Part shown: positions 26,702 to 36,099 of the stretch, piece by piece
Layout of the letters: each line of letters begins with the position of its first letter
Numbering within the stretch: position 1 is the first letter of the stretch
Translations under genes and position numbers: made by a program
The notes under the pieces: generated by a model
The model's input: only the letters and a program-made list of their open reading frames with translations
The model's database searches: none
Told to the model about the DNA's origin: nothing
Assembly: GCF_006385175.1 (NCBI RefSeq)
Contig: NZ_VFIY01000016.1
Coordinates: forward strand, 23,501 to 87,500
Origin: Emcibacter nanhaiensis
GTDB lineage: Bacteria; Pseudomonadota; Alphaproteobacteria; Sphingomonadales; Emcibacteraceae
Reading direction: 5' to 3'
DNA: 64,000 bases

Positions 26702-28588
26702 ATGACGGCGGAGCTGGCGGATATCATCAATTTCCTGGCGGAGCATCATCCCTTTCGGGAAATGCCCGAGGACCTGCTGCCGGCCGTTGCCCGCAAAATC
26801 AGCATTTCTTATGCCCGCCGGGGCAGCACCATTCTCACGCCCGGCCAGAAAAACACCAGCCTCTATATGATTCGCAAGGGGGCGGTGGAGCTTCATGAAG
26901 GGGGAATCAATTTCACCGCCCGGCTGGGGGAGGGCAGTTTCTTCGGCTATCCCTCCCTGTTTCGCGACGGCATCATCCGCAACGGCGTGACCGCCATTGA
27001 AGACAGCCTGATCTATGCTCTGCCTGAAGAGGAATTCAAGAGCCTGCTGGCGAAGTACAAGGCTTTCATGACATTTTTCGCCACCAACGAAACGGACCGG
27101 CTGCGTCACGCCCTGGAGGATGCCAAACGCCGGGGGCTGCAGGGCCAGTTGACCGACGGGGAAATCCAGTTCCTCGGTCTCAAGCTGAAGGACCTGATCC
27201 GGAAGGAACCCGTCACCGTGTCGCCCGACACATCAATCCAGCAGGCGACCCAGGTGATGACCGCTCGCAAGGTCTCCACCGTTCTGGTGATTGAAGAGGG
27301 TAAATTGTCAGGAATTTTCACCGACAAGGATTTGCGCCGCCGGGTCGTGGCCACAGGCCACGATATTTCGGACCGGGTGCAGAATGTCATGACGTCGGCG
27401 CCGCAAACCCTGTCGCCTGATACCCCGGCCATCCAGGCCCTGCTGGCGATGATGCAGCATCATTTTCATCATGTGCCGGTGGTCGAGGAAAGCGGCAAAG
27501 TGCGTGGCCTGGTCAGTGCCAGCGACATCCTCAACCGACTGTCGTCCAACGCGGTCTATAACGCGGCCCGGATCGAGAAAGCGGAAGACGTGGCAGCGGT
27601 GATCGAGACGGTCAAGTCGGTGCCGGACATCGTGCTGAGCCTGATGAAGACCGGGGTCAGCGCCGATATGACCGGCCATGTGGTTTCCTCCATCGGCGAG
27701 GCCGCGCACCGGAAACTGCTGGAACTGGCGGAAAAAGAACTTGGCCCGCCGCCGGTGCCCTATGCCCTGCTGGCGTTCGGGTCGCTGGCCCGCTGCGACC
27801 AGACCGCCCTGTCGGATCAGGACAACGGTTTCGTGTTGTCCGACGACTATGTGGAAGAGGAGCATGGCGACTATTTCAAAAAACTGGCCGAGAGAATGTG
27901 CGCCGACCTTGACGCGGCCGGTTATGTCTTTTGCGGCGGCAATATTATGGCCAGCAATGACGACTTGCGGATTCCCCTGTCGGACTGGAAAAAAACTTTC
28001 GACAGATGGTTCAGCGAACCGGAGCCCAAGGCGGTGATGCATGCCACTATTTTTTTCGACCTGCGCGGTATTTACGGCGACATGTCGCTGGTGGAACAGC
28101 TCCGCGCCCATATCACCGAGCAGGCGCCGAAAAGCCGGATTTTCCTCGCCCATCTGACCGAGAACGCCCGCCAGTCCCATGTGCCGCTGGGCTTTTTCCG
28201 GCGCTTCACCCTGATGCGCAACAAGGAACATGCCGATCAGTTTGACATCAAGAAACAGGGGGTGGTGCCGATCCAGGATGTTACCCGCACCCATGCCCTG
28301 GCCCACGGTATCGAGGAGGTGAATGTCCTGGAACGGCTGGCCCGGCTGAAGGAGAAAAAAGTACTGATGCCCGAGGATGCCGACAACCTGCGCGACGCCT
28401 ATGAATTTATCGCCGAGGTGCGCTTCCGCCACCAGGCGCGGCAGATCAAGCGGGGCGACAAGGCCGACAATTACGTCAATCCGGAGGAGCTGTCGGCGCT
28501 GGAGCGGGAACATTTGCGGGATGCTTTCGAGATCGTACGCCGGGCACAGGACCGGCTGTCCCGGGATTATGGCGGCGGTGTCTACTGA
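26702..28588 (+). CDS. cNMP/CBS/DUF294 nucleotidyltransferase-like protein
   Basis: A 628-residue cytoplasmic protein. In order: a cyclic-nucleotide-binding-like domain (about 20-130, with LGEGSFFGYPSLF), two CBS motifs (about 160-275, with VMTARKVSTVLVIEEGKLSG and HHFHHVPVVEESGKVRGLVS), a DUF294 nucleotidyltransferase-like domain (about 330-460, with AFGSLARCDQTALSDQDNGF, like the G-S-x-x-R-x-E/D-x-x-x-x-S-D-x-D motif of GlnD), and a helical DUF294 C-terminal domain. ATG 26702 is chosen over an upstream TTG because of GGGGAG. Its stop overlaps the exonuclease start. The same gene group accompanies acetate symporters and Acs in many proteobacteria, so a role in sensing energy charge for acetate use is inferred, not shown. 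Confidence 0.88.
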   Translation: MTAELADIINFLAEHHPFREMPEDLLPAVARKISISYARRGSTILTPGQKNTSLYMIRKGAVELHEGGINFTARLGEGSFFGYPSLFRDGIIRNGVTAIEDSLIYALPEEEFKSLLAKYKAFMTFFATNETDRLRHALEDAKRRGLQGQLTDGEIQFLGLKLKDLIRKEPVTVSPDTSIQQATQVMTARKVSTVLVIEEGKLSGIFTDKDLRRRVVATGHDISDRVQNVMTSAPQTLSPDTPAIQALLAMMQHHFHHVPVVEESGKVRGLVSASDILNRLSSNAVYNAARIEKAEDVAAVIETVKSVPDIVLSLMKTGVSADMTGHVVSSIGEAAHRKLLELAEKELGPPPVPYALLAFGSLARCDQTALSDQDNGFVLSDDYVEEEHGDYFKKLAERMCADLDAAGYVFCGGNIMASNDDLRIPLSDWKKTFDRWFSEPEPKAVMHATIFFDLRGIYGDMSLVEQLRAHITEQAPKSRIFLAHLTENARQSHVPLGFFRRFTLMRNKEHADQFDIKKQGVVPIQDVTRTHALAHGIEEVNVLERLARLKEKKVLMPEDADNLRDAYEFIAEVRFRHQARQIKRGDKADNYVNPEELSALEREHLRDAFEIVRRAQDRLSRDYGGGVY

Positions 28589-29274
28589 TGATCCGGCAAT
28601 GGATTTACCGGTTTCGGCGCGGCCGCGCCCTGAAAAAGGTCCAGGATCCGGACCTGCGAGACTATCTGGAGGCGCCGGTCATGCCGGAAAATACACCGGC
28701 AGAGGACGTGGAATTCCTGGCCCTTGATTTCGAGACCACCGGCCTGGAAAAAGGCCGCGACCAGTTGCTGAGCGTTGGTTATGTGGTTGTCCGCGGCCTG
28801 CAGGCTGACCTGTCCACCATGGTACATTTCCTGATCCGGCCGGAGATGGCCGTGCCCGGCGAAAGCGCTGTGATTCACCAGATCACCGATGATGAGGTGA
28901 TGGCGGCGGGATTGTCCCGGGAACAGGCGCTCCGCAAGATCGTCAAGGCCCTGAAGGGAAGGGTCCTGGTGGCCCATAAAAGCGATATTGAACGCCACTT
29001 CCTGGCGGAAACCTGCCGGGATATCTTTGCGGCTGAATTTTTCTGCCAGTCCGTCGACACTCTGCAAATTGAATATCGCAAACGCAAAAGGTCTGACAAA
29101 CCCATCAAAAGCGGCGACCTCCGCCTGTGGAAAATCCGAGAAGACTATGGCCTTCCGGCCTACAAGGCCCATCATGCGGCGATTGATGCCCTGGCCTGTG
29201 CCGAACTTCTTCTGGCGCAGATTTCCCATATGGGAGAAGGCGTTACCCTCGGGGACCTGGCCCCCCTCTACTAG
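28588..29274 (+). CDS. DnaQ-like 3'-5' exonuclease
   Basis: A 228-residue DEDDh exonuclease. ExoI is seen as LALDFETTGLEKGRDQLLSV, giving Asp and Glu; ExoII lies in VLVAHKSDIERHFL; ExoIII is HHAAIDALACAELL with the His and Asp of the h subtype. It resembles the epsilon subunit of DNA polymerase III but stands apart from replication genes. Its ATG shares one base with the previous stop (TGATG), so the two proteins are probably translated together. It is a standard partner of the DUF294/CBS protein next to acetate symporters. Its substrate there is unknown. Confidence 0.88.
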   Translation: MIRQWIYRFRRGRALKKVQDPDLRDYLEAPVMPENTPAEDVEFLALDFETTGLEKGRDQLLSVGYVVVRGLQADLSTMVHFLIRPEMAVPGESAVIHQITDDEVMAAGLSREQALRKIVKALKGRVLVAHKSDIERHFLAETCRDIFAAEFFCQSVDTLQIEYRKRKRSDKPIKSGDLRLWKIREDYGLPAYKAHHAAIDALACAELLLAQISHMGEGVTLGDLAPLY

Positions 29275-29336
29275 TGGCGGCCCGCTCGCCGGCGTCTACG
29301 ACTAAAGTCGTCTATCAGGCCACAGACCTTCCTTGA

Positions 29337-29376
29337 TATCCTCCTATTGTCCTGAAATCTAACAATAGGGAGGATA
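29337..29376 (+). promoter_or_regulatory. Hairpin that buries the symporter ribosome binding site
   Basis: TATCCTCCTATTGT (29337-29350) pairs with ACAATAGGGAGGATA (29362-29376): 14 base pairs with one bulged G and an 11-base loop. The right arm contains the GGGAGG ribosome binding site, five bases before ATG 29381. In RNA this would block ribosome access, so translational control is possible. Confidence 0.6.
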
Positions 29377-29380
29377 TAGC

Positions 29381-29671
29381 ATGACCCCACCTGACAATGC
29401 AGGCTCAGGTTCTGCAGAAAAACAACGCGATACGGCAGGCTATTGGAAAGCCAACATCAGTCTGCTTCTTAAATTACTTGTAATCTGGTTTATCGTCTCC
29501 TTCGGAGCGGGCATCCTGTTTGTGGATGCACTGAACAGCATAGAATTCTTCGGCTTCAAGCTGGGATTCTGGTTCGCCCAGCAGGGTTCGATTTACGTCT
29601 TTGTCATCCTGATCTTTGTCTACACAAAACTGATGAAAGATCTCGATGCCAAATACGGTGTGGATAAGTAG
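29381..29671 (+). CDS. DUF4212 symporter small subunit
   Basis: A 96-residue membrane protein with two hydrophobic helices (KLLVIWFIVSFGAGILFVDA and FGFKLGFWFAQQGSIYVFVI). It matches DUF4212, the small subunit found directly before sodium/solute symporters of the acetate type. The N-terminus is polar and cytoplasmic. Its ribosome binding site is inside a strong hairpin. The symporter gene follows after 12 bases, so both are translated from one message. Confidence 0.9.
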   Translation: MTPPDNAGSGSAEKQRDTAGYWKANISLLLKLLVIWFIVSFGAGILFVDALNSIEFFGFKLGFWFAQQGSIYVFVILIFVYTKLMKDLDAKYGVDK

Positions 29672-29683
29672 GGGAGACGAAAA

Positions 29684-31459
29684 ATGGACTTGCAAACTTT
29701 AACCTATATTTTTGTGGGGCTCTCGTTTGCCCTCTATATCGGTATCGCCATCTGGTCCCGCGTGGGCTCCACCAAGGAATTCTATGTGGCCGGCGGCGGC
29801 GTACACCCGGTGGTGAACGGTATGGCAACCGCGGCCGACTGGATGAGCGCGGCGTCGTTTATTTCCATGGCCGGCCTGATCGCCTTCCTCGGCTATGACG
29901 GTTCGGTTTACCTGATGGGATGGACCGGCGGTTACGTGCTGCTGGCCCTGCTGCTGGCGCCCTATCTGCGTAAATTCGGCAAATTCACGGTGCCGGACTT
30001 TATCGGCGACCGTTATTATTCCGATGCGGCCCGCCTGGTGGCGGTGATCTGCCTGATTTTTATCAGCTTCACCTATGTGGCCGGCCAGATGCGCGGTGTG
30101 GGGATTGTGTTCTCCCGCTTCCTCGAAGTGGACATCAACCTCGGCGTGATCATCGGTATGGCCATCGTGTTCATGTATGCGGTGCTTGGCGGCATGAAAG
30201 GCATCACCTATACCCAAGTGGCGCAATATTGCGTGCTGATTTTCGCCTACACCGTCCCGGCGATCTTCATTTCCATGCTGATTACCGGTACGCCGATCCC
30301 GCAGATCGGTCTTGGCTCCCAGCTTATGGACGGGTCGGGAATGTCGGTACTGGGCAAGCTGGACCATGTGCTGACGGACCTTGGCTTCACCGCCTATACC
30401 AGCGGCACCAAATCGACCATTGATGTGTTTGCCATCACGGCGGCGCTGATGGTGGGTACAGCCGGGCTTCCCCATGTGATTGTCCGCTTCTTCACCGTGC
30501 CGAAAGTATCCGATGCCCGCAAGTCGGCCGGCTGGGCGCTGGTGTTCATTGCGATCCTTTATACCACGGCTCCGGCGATCGGCGCTTTTGCCCGGATCAA
30601 CTTCATCAATGAAGTCAATGACACCCAGTATACGGAAACCCCGGCCTGGTTCAAAAACTGGGAAGACATCGGCCTGATCGGCTGGATGGATAAAAACGGC
30701 GACGGCGCTATCCAGTATCGCGCCGGGGCACCATTTGCCGGCAAACCGTCCTTTGAAGGGGAGGCCCGTGGCGCCCATGGCGAACGTGTATTGACCAATG
30801 CCGCCACAGATTCCGGCAACGAAGTCTATGTGGACCGGGATATCATGGTGCTGGCCAACCCGGAGATTGCCAAGCTGCCCAACTGGGTGATCGCCCTGGT
30901 GGCGGCCGGTAGTCTGGCGGCAGCGCTGTCGACGGCGGCCGGTCTGTTGCTGGTGATTTCCTCGGCGGTCAGTCATGACCTGATGAAGAATACCTTCATG
31001 CCCGATATTACCGACAAGCAGGAATTGATGTATGCCCGCATCGCCGCCGCCTGCGCCATCGGTGTGGCCGGCTACCTTGGCATCAATCCGCCGGGCTTTG
31101 TGGCCCAGGTGGTGGCCTTTGCCTTCGGTCTGGCGGCAGCCAGCCTGTTCCCGGCGATCCTGATGGGGATTTTCTCCACGCGCATGAACAAGGAAGGCGC
31201 CATCGCCGGCATGCTGTCCGGCCTGGCCTTTACCTTCCTCTATATTGTCTACTTCAAGTTCGTCTCTCCGGAGCTGAACAACAAAGACAATTGGCTGTTC
31301 GGCGTGTCCCCGGAAGGGATCGGCACCATCGGCATGGTGATCAACTTTGTGGTTGCGACCGTCGTGGCCAAGATGACCTCCGCGCCGCCGCAGGAAGTGC
31401 AGGACCTGGTGGAACATATCCGGGTGCCCGGCGGCGCCGGCGAAGCACACACCCACTGA
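29684..31459 (+). CDS. Na+/solute symporter, acetate-type (SSS family)
   Basis: A 591-residue inner-membrane transporter of the sodium:solute symporter family with about 12-13 hydrophobic helices. Family signs are GMATAADWMSAASFISMAGL in the first helices, PDFIGDRYYSDAARLVAVIC, and the helix ending in AAALSTAAGLLLVISSAVSHD. A DUF4212 subunit precedes it, which is the arrangement of monocarboxylate carriers of the VC_2705 type. The closest known functions are acetate, pyruvate or lactate uptake with Na+. A polar loop of about 90 residues interrupts the middle helices (about 310-400). GGGGAG precedes the ATG. A strong terminator follows at 31481-31515. Neighbours CrbS, CrbR and Acs make acetate the most likely substrate. 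Confidence 0.92.
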   Translation: MDLQTLTYIFVGLSFALYIGIAIWSRVGSTKEFYVAGGGVHPVVNGMATAADWMSAASFISMAGLIAFLGYDGSVYLMGWTGGYVLLALLLAPYLRKFGKFTVPDFIGDRYYSDAARLVAVICLIFISFTYVAGQMRGVGIVFSRFLEVDINLGVIIGMAIVFMYAVLGGMKGITYTQVAQYCVLIFAYTVPAIFISMLITGTPIPQIGLGSQLMDGSGMSVLGKLDHVLTDLGFTAYTSGTKSTIDVFAITAALMVGTAGLPHVIVRFFTVPKVSDARKSAGWALVFIAILYTTAPAIGAFARINFINEVNDTQYTETPAWFKNWEDIGLIGWMDKNGDGAIQYRAGAPFAGKPSFEGEARGAHGERVLTNAATDSGNEVYVDRDIMVLANPEIAKLPNWVIALVAAGSLAAALSTAAGLLLVISSAVSHDLMKNTFMPDITDKQELMYARIAAACAIGVAGYLGINPPGFVAQVVAFAFGLAAASLFPAILMGIFSTRMNKEGAIAGMLSGLAFTFLYIVYFKFVSPELNNKDNWLFGVSPEGIGTIGMVINFVVATVVAKMTSAPPQEVQDLVEHIRVPGGAGEAHTH

Positions 31460-31480
31460 TCAAAGTGGACACAGTCTTCA

Positions 31481-31515
31481 GCTACCAGGCCCCGGCGGGC
31501 CTGGTAGCATTTTAT
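31481..31515 (+). terminator. Terminator of the symporter operon
   Basis: Perfect 12-bp stem, GCTACCAGGCCC (31481-31492) with GGGCCTGGTAGC (31497-31508), 4-base loop, followed by ATTTTATT. Confidence 0.9.
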
Positions 31516-31587
31516 TAGCGAATTGAATTAAATGAACGTATTATGGAAATATAAGCTTTAAAGGGATGGCATTCGGCGGGGGACAGT

Positions 31588-34500
31588 GTGACGGCATCTG
31601 TCATGATTATTAGTGCGCTGGTTTATGTAATTGTCCTGTTCCTGATTGCCTGGTTCGGCGATCAGAAACGGGCCGACAAATTCACCCATGACAATCGTCA
31701 TATCCTTTACGGCCTGTCTCTCGGTATTTATTTCACAAGCTGGTCCTACTATGGGGCGGTAGGGAACACCATCCGCTCCGGCTGGGAATATCTGCCCATT
31801 TATCTGGGGCCTGCCATTGTGCTGCTGTTCGGCTTCAAGATCATCCGCAAGATGATCGACCGGGGCAAGGCCAATCATTCCACTTCCATCGCCGATTTCC
31901 TTTCCGCCCGTTACGGCAAAAGCACCAGCCTCGCCGCCCTGGTCACATTTTTTGCCCTGCTGGGGACGCTGCCCTATATCGCCCTGCAGCTTAAATCGGT
32001 GACCATGTCCATGAGTATTGTGCTCGGCAATGCAGGACTTGAAAATCTGTCGGAGAACCAGACTACCCTGGTCATTGCCATGATCCTTGGCGCTTTTGCC
32101 ATTCTGTTCGGGACCCGGCATGTGGCGGTCACCGAACATAACCGCGGCATGGTGCTGGCCATCGCCTTTGAAAGCGCTTTTAAGATCTCGGCCCTGATTC
32201 TGGTGGCGATTTTCGCTTACAGCCTGTTTGGACGCGGCGAATTTGTAGCTGCCTTTAAAGCTGAGAATTCCCCTTTTATGCAACCGGTTAACTGGGAGAG
32301 GTTTCTGACCCTGACCCTGATTTCCATGGGCGCCATCCTGTGTCTGCCGCGGCAGTTCCATATCATGGTCGTCGAGCACCAGCGGGAGCAGAATCTGCAG
32401 ATCGGTCGCTATGTTCTGTTTGCCACGATGATCATAGTTTCGGGGATGGCCATTCCCATTGCCCTGGCCGGTCTCAACAGTCCGGCAGCCGGGGACAACC
32501 CGGACCTGTTCGTCCTGACCCTGCCGCTGGGCAACGACCAGAATCTGCTCGGGCTAATCGTATTCCTCGGCGGCTTTTCCGCGGCCATGGGCATGGTGAT
32601 CGTCTCGGCGGTGGCGCTCAGCACCATGATCACCAATGACCTGATCATCTCGCTGTTGCTGACCAACAAATATCTGCGCCCCCTGTCCAACAAGATTATC
32701 GGGCGGCGGCATCTTCTGGTGCGCCGGCTGGTGATTCTGTTGCTCATGCTGCTGGCCAGCGCCTATGCCAGCGGCGGCCGGGATGGGGAGACGCTGGCGA
32801 GTTTCGGGATCTTGTCCTTTGCCGCCGCCATGCAGTTTATCCCGGCCCTGATTGGCGGCCTCTATTGGCAGCGCGGGCACCGCAACGGTGTAATGCTCGG
32901 CTTGGCCTACGGCCTGGTGATGTGGCTTTACACCCTGATCCTGCCCGCCTATTTCGGTGACAGCGTGGTCGAGGCTATTCGTCAGTCCGTTCCCCTGCTG
33001 GATCCGCAGGCTTTTCTCGGGCTTGACGGTTTTGACCATCTCACCCACGGCATGATCTGGACCCTGAGCGGCAATATTGTGTTGTACATCCTGGGTTCGT
33101 TCAATGCCGAGCAGAGGATTGTGGACCGGGTGCAGTCGAGCAGTTTCGTCGGCGGCAGTAGCGGTTACAGCCAGACCGGCCCCATGAAGAGCCAGGCGAC
33201 CATTGCCGATCTCAGGGTTTTGATCGAGCGCTCGCTGGGGCGGGAGAAAACCGAAGAAGCCTTTGCCGCCTATGAAACCATCAACGGGCAACTGCTTTAT
33301 GACAATAATCCGGTGGATGCGGACCTGGCGCGGTTTGCCGAAAAGCAGGTGGCCCGTGTGATGGGCGCGGCGTCGGCCCGGATTATCGTCGGGTCGGCCC
33401 TGACCAAGGGCAACCTGGAGATTGAGGATATTGCCACCGTTCTGGACGAAACCCACCAGAAGCTGCAGTTCACCCAGGAACTGCTGCAATCGACGCTGGA
33501 CAACCTGATCCAGGGGGTTTCGGTGGTAAACAAGGAACTGGAACTGGTGGCCTGGAATAAACGCTATCTGGAAATGTTTGAGTTTCCGGAGGGTTTCATC
33601 CGGCCGGGCATGCCCATCGAGGAAGTGCTGCGGTTCAATGCCGAAAACGGGGTAACCCACGGCGAAGAGGTGGAAATTTTTATCCGCAAGCGCATCGAGC
33701 ATCTGAAGATGCGCAAACATCACAATTACCAGCGCATCCGCAAGGATGGCCGGGTCATCAATATTGAAGGCCGGCCCATGCCGTTCGGCAACTATGTCAC
33801 CAGCTTCACCGACGTCACCGAAAGCAAGCGCATCGAACAGGCGCTGATGGAAAGTGAACGCAGTATCCGCTTTTACACAGATAACGTCCCGGCGTTGATC
33901 GCCTTCATCGACCGGGAACTTGTCCTCAAATTTGCCAACAAGGCCTATCTGGAATGGTATGGCGACGGGCACCAGGAGACCCTGCTCGGTCACCATATCA
34001 GCGAGTTTCTGGCGCAACAGGATTTTGAGTTCCGGCTGCCCTATATCATGCAGGCCATGACCGGGGAAAGTGTGAACTTTGACCTGGAACTCCTGAACCA
34101 TGAGGGCAGAGCCGTCCAGTTCCAGGTCAACTATGTGCCCCAGTTCCAGGAGGGTGAGGTCACCGGCTATTTTGTCATCTACCAGGATATTTCCGCCCGC
34201 TTTCACGCTGAACAGGCCTTGCAGAAAACCAATATCACCCTGGAACAGCGGGTGATCGAACGGACCAGCGAGCTGAGCCGGGTGAATGTGGAGCTGGTCA
34301 AGGCCAAGCAACTGGCCGAAGCGGCGACCCAGTCGAAAACCAAATTCCTGGCGGCGGCCAGTCACGACCTGTTGCAGCCCCTGAATGCCGCGCGCCTGTT
34401 CACCCATGCCCTGACCGAGGATGTGCGGGACCATATGCCGGACGCCCTGGATATCGCCGGCAAGCTGGACAGCTCCATCCAGTCTGCCGACCAGTTGATC

Positions 34501-35421
34501 CGCGCTCTGCTGGATATTTCCAAGCTGGACGCCGGCGGGATCAAGCCGAATATCAGTCGTTTTGCCCTGCATGATATCCTCGACGACCTGGTCAGCGACT
34601 TCTCCATTATTGCCGGCCAGAAAAACCTCGATATCCGCTATGTGCCGACAAATGCCTTCGTGCAAAGCGACAAGGGCCTGCTGTTTTCGGTCCTGCAGAA
34701 CCTGATTTCCAATGCCGTGCGCTATACCGGCAGCGGGCGCATTCTCGTGGGGTGCCGGAAGCGGGGCGAGGAAATCACCGTCTATGTCTATGACACCGGT
34801 ATCGGCATTCCCGAAGACAAGATAGACAGCGTTTTCAATGAATTCGAACGCCTGAAAGATGTGCCGGGCACGGAGGCCGGTCTTGGCCTCGGCCTTGCCA
34901 TCTGCGATCGTATTGTCCGCATTCTCGGCCACCGCATCCAGGTTTCCTCGACGCTGGGCAGAGGAAGCTGTTTTGCCGTTACCCTGCCCCTGGTCGGGGA
35001 GGGGGAGATAAAAACCGTCACTCGGCCGGTGCGCCCCAAGCAGCGTTTCCTGATGGACCGGTTGATCCTCTGCGTGGACAATGACAAGGCCATTCTGGAC
35101 GCTCTGAAAACTCTGCTGGAACGCTGGGGGGCGGAAGTATTGCTGGCGGCCGACCGTACGGAAGCGGAGAGCTTCTGGCAGGAAGACCGTCCGGTTCCCG
35201 ACATTGTGCTGCTGGATCTGCAGCTGGATGACGGGGATACCGGTCCGGCTCTGTTCAACCAGCTTTGTGTTCGCTGGGAGGAACGGCCACCGGCCATTCT
35301 GGTGACGGCGGAACGGCAGGAAAGCGCGCTCAGAAGCCTGGCCACCGATCTTCCGGTCTTGTCGAAACCGGTGGCGCCGGCGGCCTTGAGGGCGCTTCTG
35401 CAAAATAGTCTGAAGGGATAA
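31588..35421 (+). CDS. crbS: CrbS-type hybrid histidine kinase with symporter domain
   Basis: A 1277-residue inner-membrane kinase. Residues 1-520 are a complete sodium:solute symporter-like domain with about 13 helices. Two PAS domains follow (about 640-760 and 775-890), then HisKA with His926 in AAASHDLLQPLNAARLF, an ATPase domain (NLISNAVRYTGSGRIL, DTGIGIPEDK, GLGLGLAICDR) and a C-terminal receiver with Asp1210 in IVLLDLQLDDGD. This order is that of CrbS, which in Vibrio and Pseudomonas controls acs. The start is GTG 31588 with GGGGG before it; an ATG at 31603 has no ribosome site. It converges on crbR with three bases between. The symporter domain may sense or move acetate, which is not proven here. 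Confidence 0.88.
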   Translation: MTASVMIISALVYVIVLFLIAWFGDQKRADKFTHDNRHILYGLSLGIYFTSWSYYGAVGNTIRSGWEYLPIYLGPAIVLLFGFKIIRKMIDRGKANHSTSIADFLSARYGKSTSLAALVTFFALLGTLPYIALQLKSVTMSMSIVLGNAGLENLSENQTTLVIAMILGAFAILFGTRHVAVTEHNRGMVLAIAFESAFKISALILVAIFAYSLFGRGEFVAAFKAENSPFMQPVNWERFLTLTLISMGAILCLPRQFHIMVVEHQREQNLQIGRYVLFATMIIVSGMAIPIALAGLNSPAAGDNPDLFVLTLPLGNDQNLLGLIVFLGGFSAAMGMVIVSAVALSTMITNDLIISLLLTNKYLRPLSNKIIGRRHLLVRRLVILLLMLLASAYASGGRDGETLASFGILSFAAAMQFIPALIGGLYWQRGHRNGVMLGLAYGLVMWLYTLILPAYFGDSVVEAIRQSVPLLDPQAFLGLDGFDHLTHGMIWTLSGNIVLYILGSFNAEQRIVDRVQSSSFVGGSSGYSQTGPMKSQATIADLRVLIERSLGREKTEEAFAAYETINGQLLYDNNPVDADLARFAEKQVARVMGAASARIIVGSALTKGNLEIEDIATVLDETHQKLQFTQELLQSTLDNLIQGVSVVNKELELVAWNKRYLEMFEFPEGFIRPGMPIEEVLRFNAENGVTHGEEVEIFIRKRIEHLKMRKHHNYQRIRKDGRVINIEGRPMPFGNYVTSFTDVTESKRIEQALMESERSIRFYTDNVPALIAFIDRELVLKFANKAYLEWYGDGHQETLLGHHISEFLAQQDFEFRLPYIMQAMTGESVNFDLELLNHEGRAVQFQVNYVPQFQEGEVTGYFVIYQDISARFHAEQALQKTNITLEQRVIERTSELSRVNVELVKAKQLAEAATQSKTKFLAAASHDLLQPLNAARLFTHALTEDVRDHMPDALDIAGKLDSSIQSADQLIRALLDISKLDAGGIKPNISRFALHDILDDLVSDFSIIAGQKNLDIRYVPTNAFVQSDKGLLFSVLQNLISNAVRYTGSGRILVGCRKRGEEITVYVYDTGIGIPEDKIDSVFNEFERLKDVPGTEAGLGLGLAICDRIVRILGHRIQVSSTLGRGSCFAVTLPLVGEGEIKTVTRPVRPKQRFLMDRLILCVDNDKAILDALKTLLERWGAEVLLAADRTEAESFWQEDRPVPDIVLLDLQLDDGDTGPALFNQLCVRWEERPPAILVTAERQESALRSLATDLPVLSKPVAPAALRALLQNSLKG

Positions 35422-35424
35422 TTT

Positions 35425-36081
35425 TCAGTCCACGTCGAGCATGGCGCGCTCGATATCCAGTCCCTGCGCGACCATGACGGCCTGGGTGCGGTTGATCACA
35501 TCCAGTTTGCGGAAGATGGCGGTGAGGTGCGCCTTGACGGTGGCTTCGGTGATGCCCAGTTCATGGGCGATCTGTTTATTGAGCAGGCCGCGGACCACGG
35601 CATGCAGGACCTTGAGCTGGGCGCCGGTCAGCTGCTTGAGCTTCTGGTTGGTTTCCGACTGTTCCTTGTCGAAATTCACATTGTCCAGGTCGATATGATC
35701 CGGGGTCCAGATGTCCCCCTGCATGATGGCGTCGATGGCGCTGGACATTTGCTCCAGGGAAGAGGATTTGGGAATAAAGCCGGAGGCGCCGAACTCAATG
35801 GCCCGGGCGATAATCTCCGGCTCTTCGCTGGCGGAAACAACGATGATCGGCACCGAGGGGAATTCCTGGCGGAATTCAATCAGGCCGACAAAGCCGTGGC
35901 TGTCCGACATGTGCAGATCCAGCAGCAACAGGGAGATATCGCCCTGTTGCATCCATTCCCGCGCCTCAGCGAGATTACTGGCTTCAACAGTCTTGTGTTC
36001 CTGCAGAACGGGTTTGATCGCCTGTTTCAGGGCGTCCCTGAACAGAGGGTGATCATCTGCGATAAGCACTGTTGGTAACAT
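35425..36081 (-). CDS. crbR: CrbR-type response regulator (LuxR family)
   Basis: A 218-residue response regulator. The receiver domain has the acidic pair DD (residues 9-10), phospho-acceptor Asp55 in LLLLDLHMSDSHGF and Lys in IPKSSS. The C-terminal LuxR-type helix-turn-helix (about 150-215) reads LNKQIAHELGITEATVKAHL. It lies 18 bases after acs on the same strand and three bases from the end of the CrbS-type kinase on the other strand. This is the neighbourhood of CrbR, the activator of acetyl-CoA synthetase in Vibrio. Co-transcription with acs would give positive feedback. Confidence 0.88.
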   Translation of the reverse strand: MLPTVLIADDHPLFRDALKQAIKPVLQEHKTVEASNLAEAREWMQQGDISLLLLDLHMSDSHGFVGLIEFRQEFPSVPIIVVSASEEPEIIARAIEFGASGFIPKSSSLEQMSSAIDAIMQGDIWTPDHIDLDNVNFDKEQSETNQKLKQLTGAQLKVLHAVVRGLLNKQIAHELGITEATVKAHLTAIFRKLDVINRTQAVMVAQGLDIERAMLDVD

Positions 36082-36099
36082 TGCCGTAACGCCTTCGTC

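Noticed and set aside
29699..31456. A 585-codon frame antisense to the symporter, and similar long antisense frames at 32554-35403, 36391-38064 and 40939-42498
   Set aside because: They mirror strongly conserved genes, have no ribosome site or recognisable domain, and are expected from GC-rich third positions.
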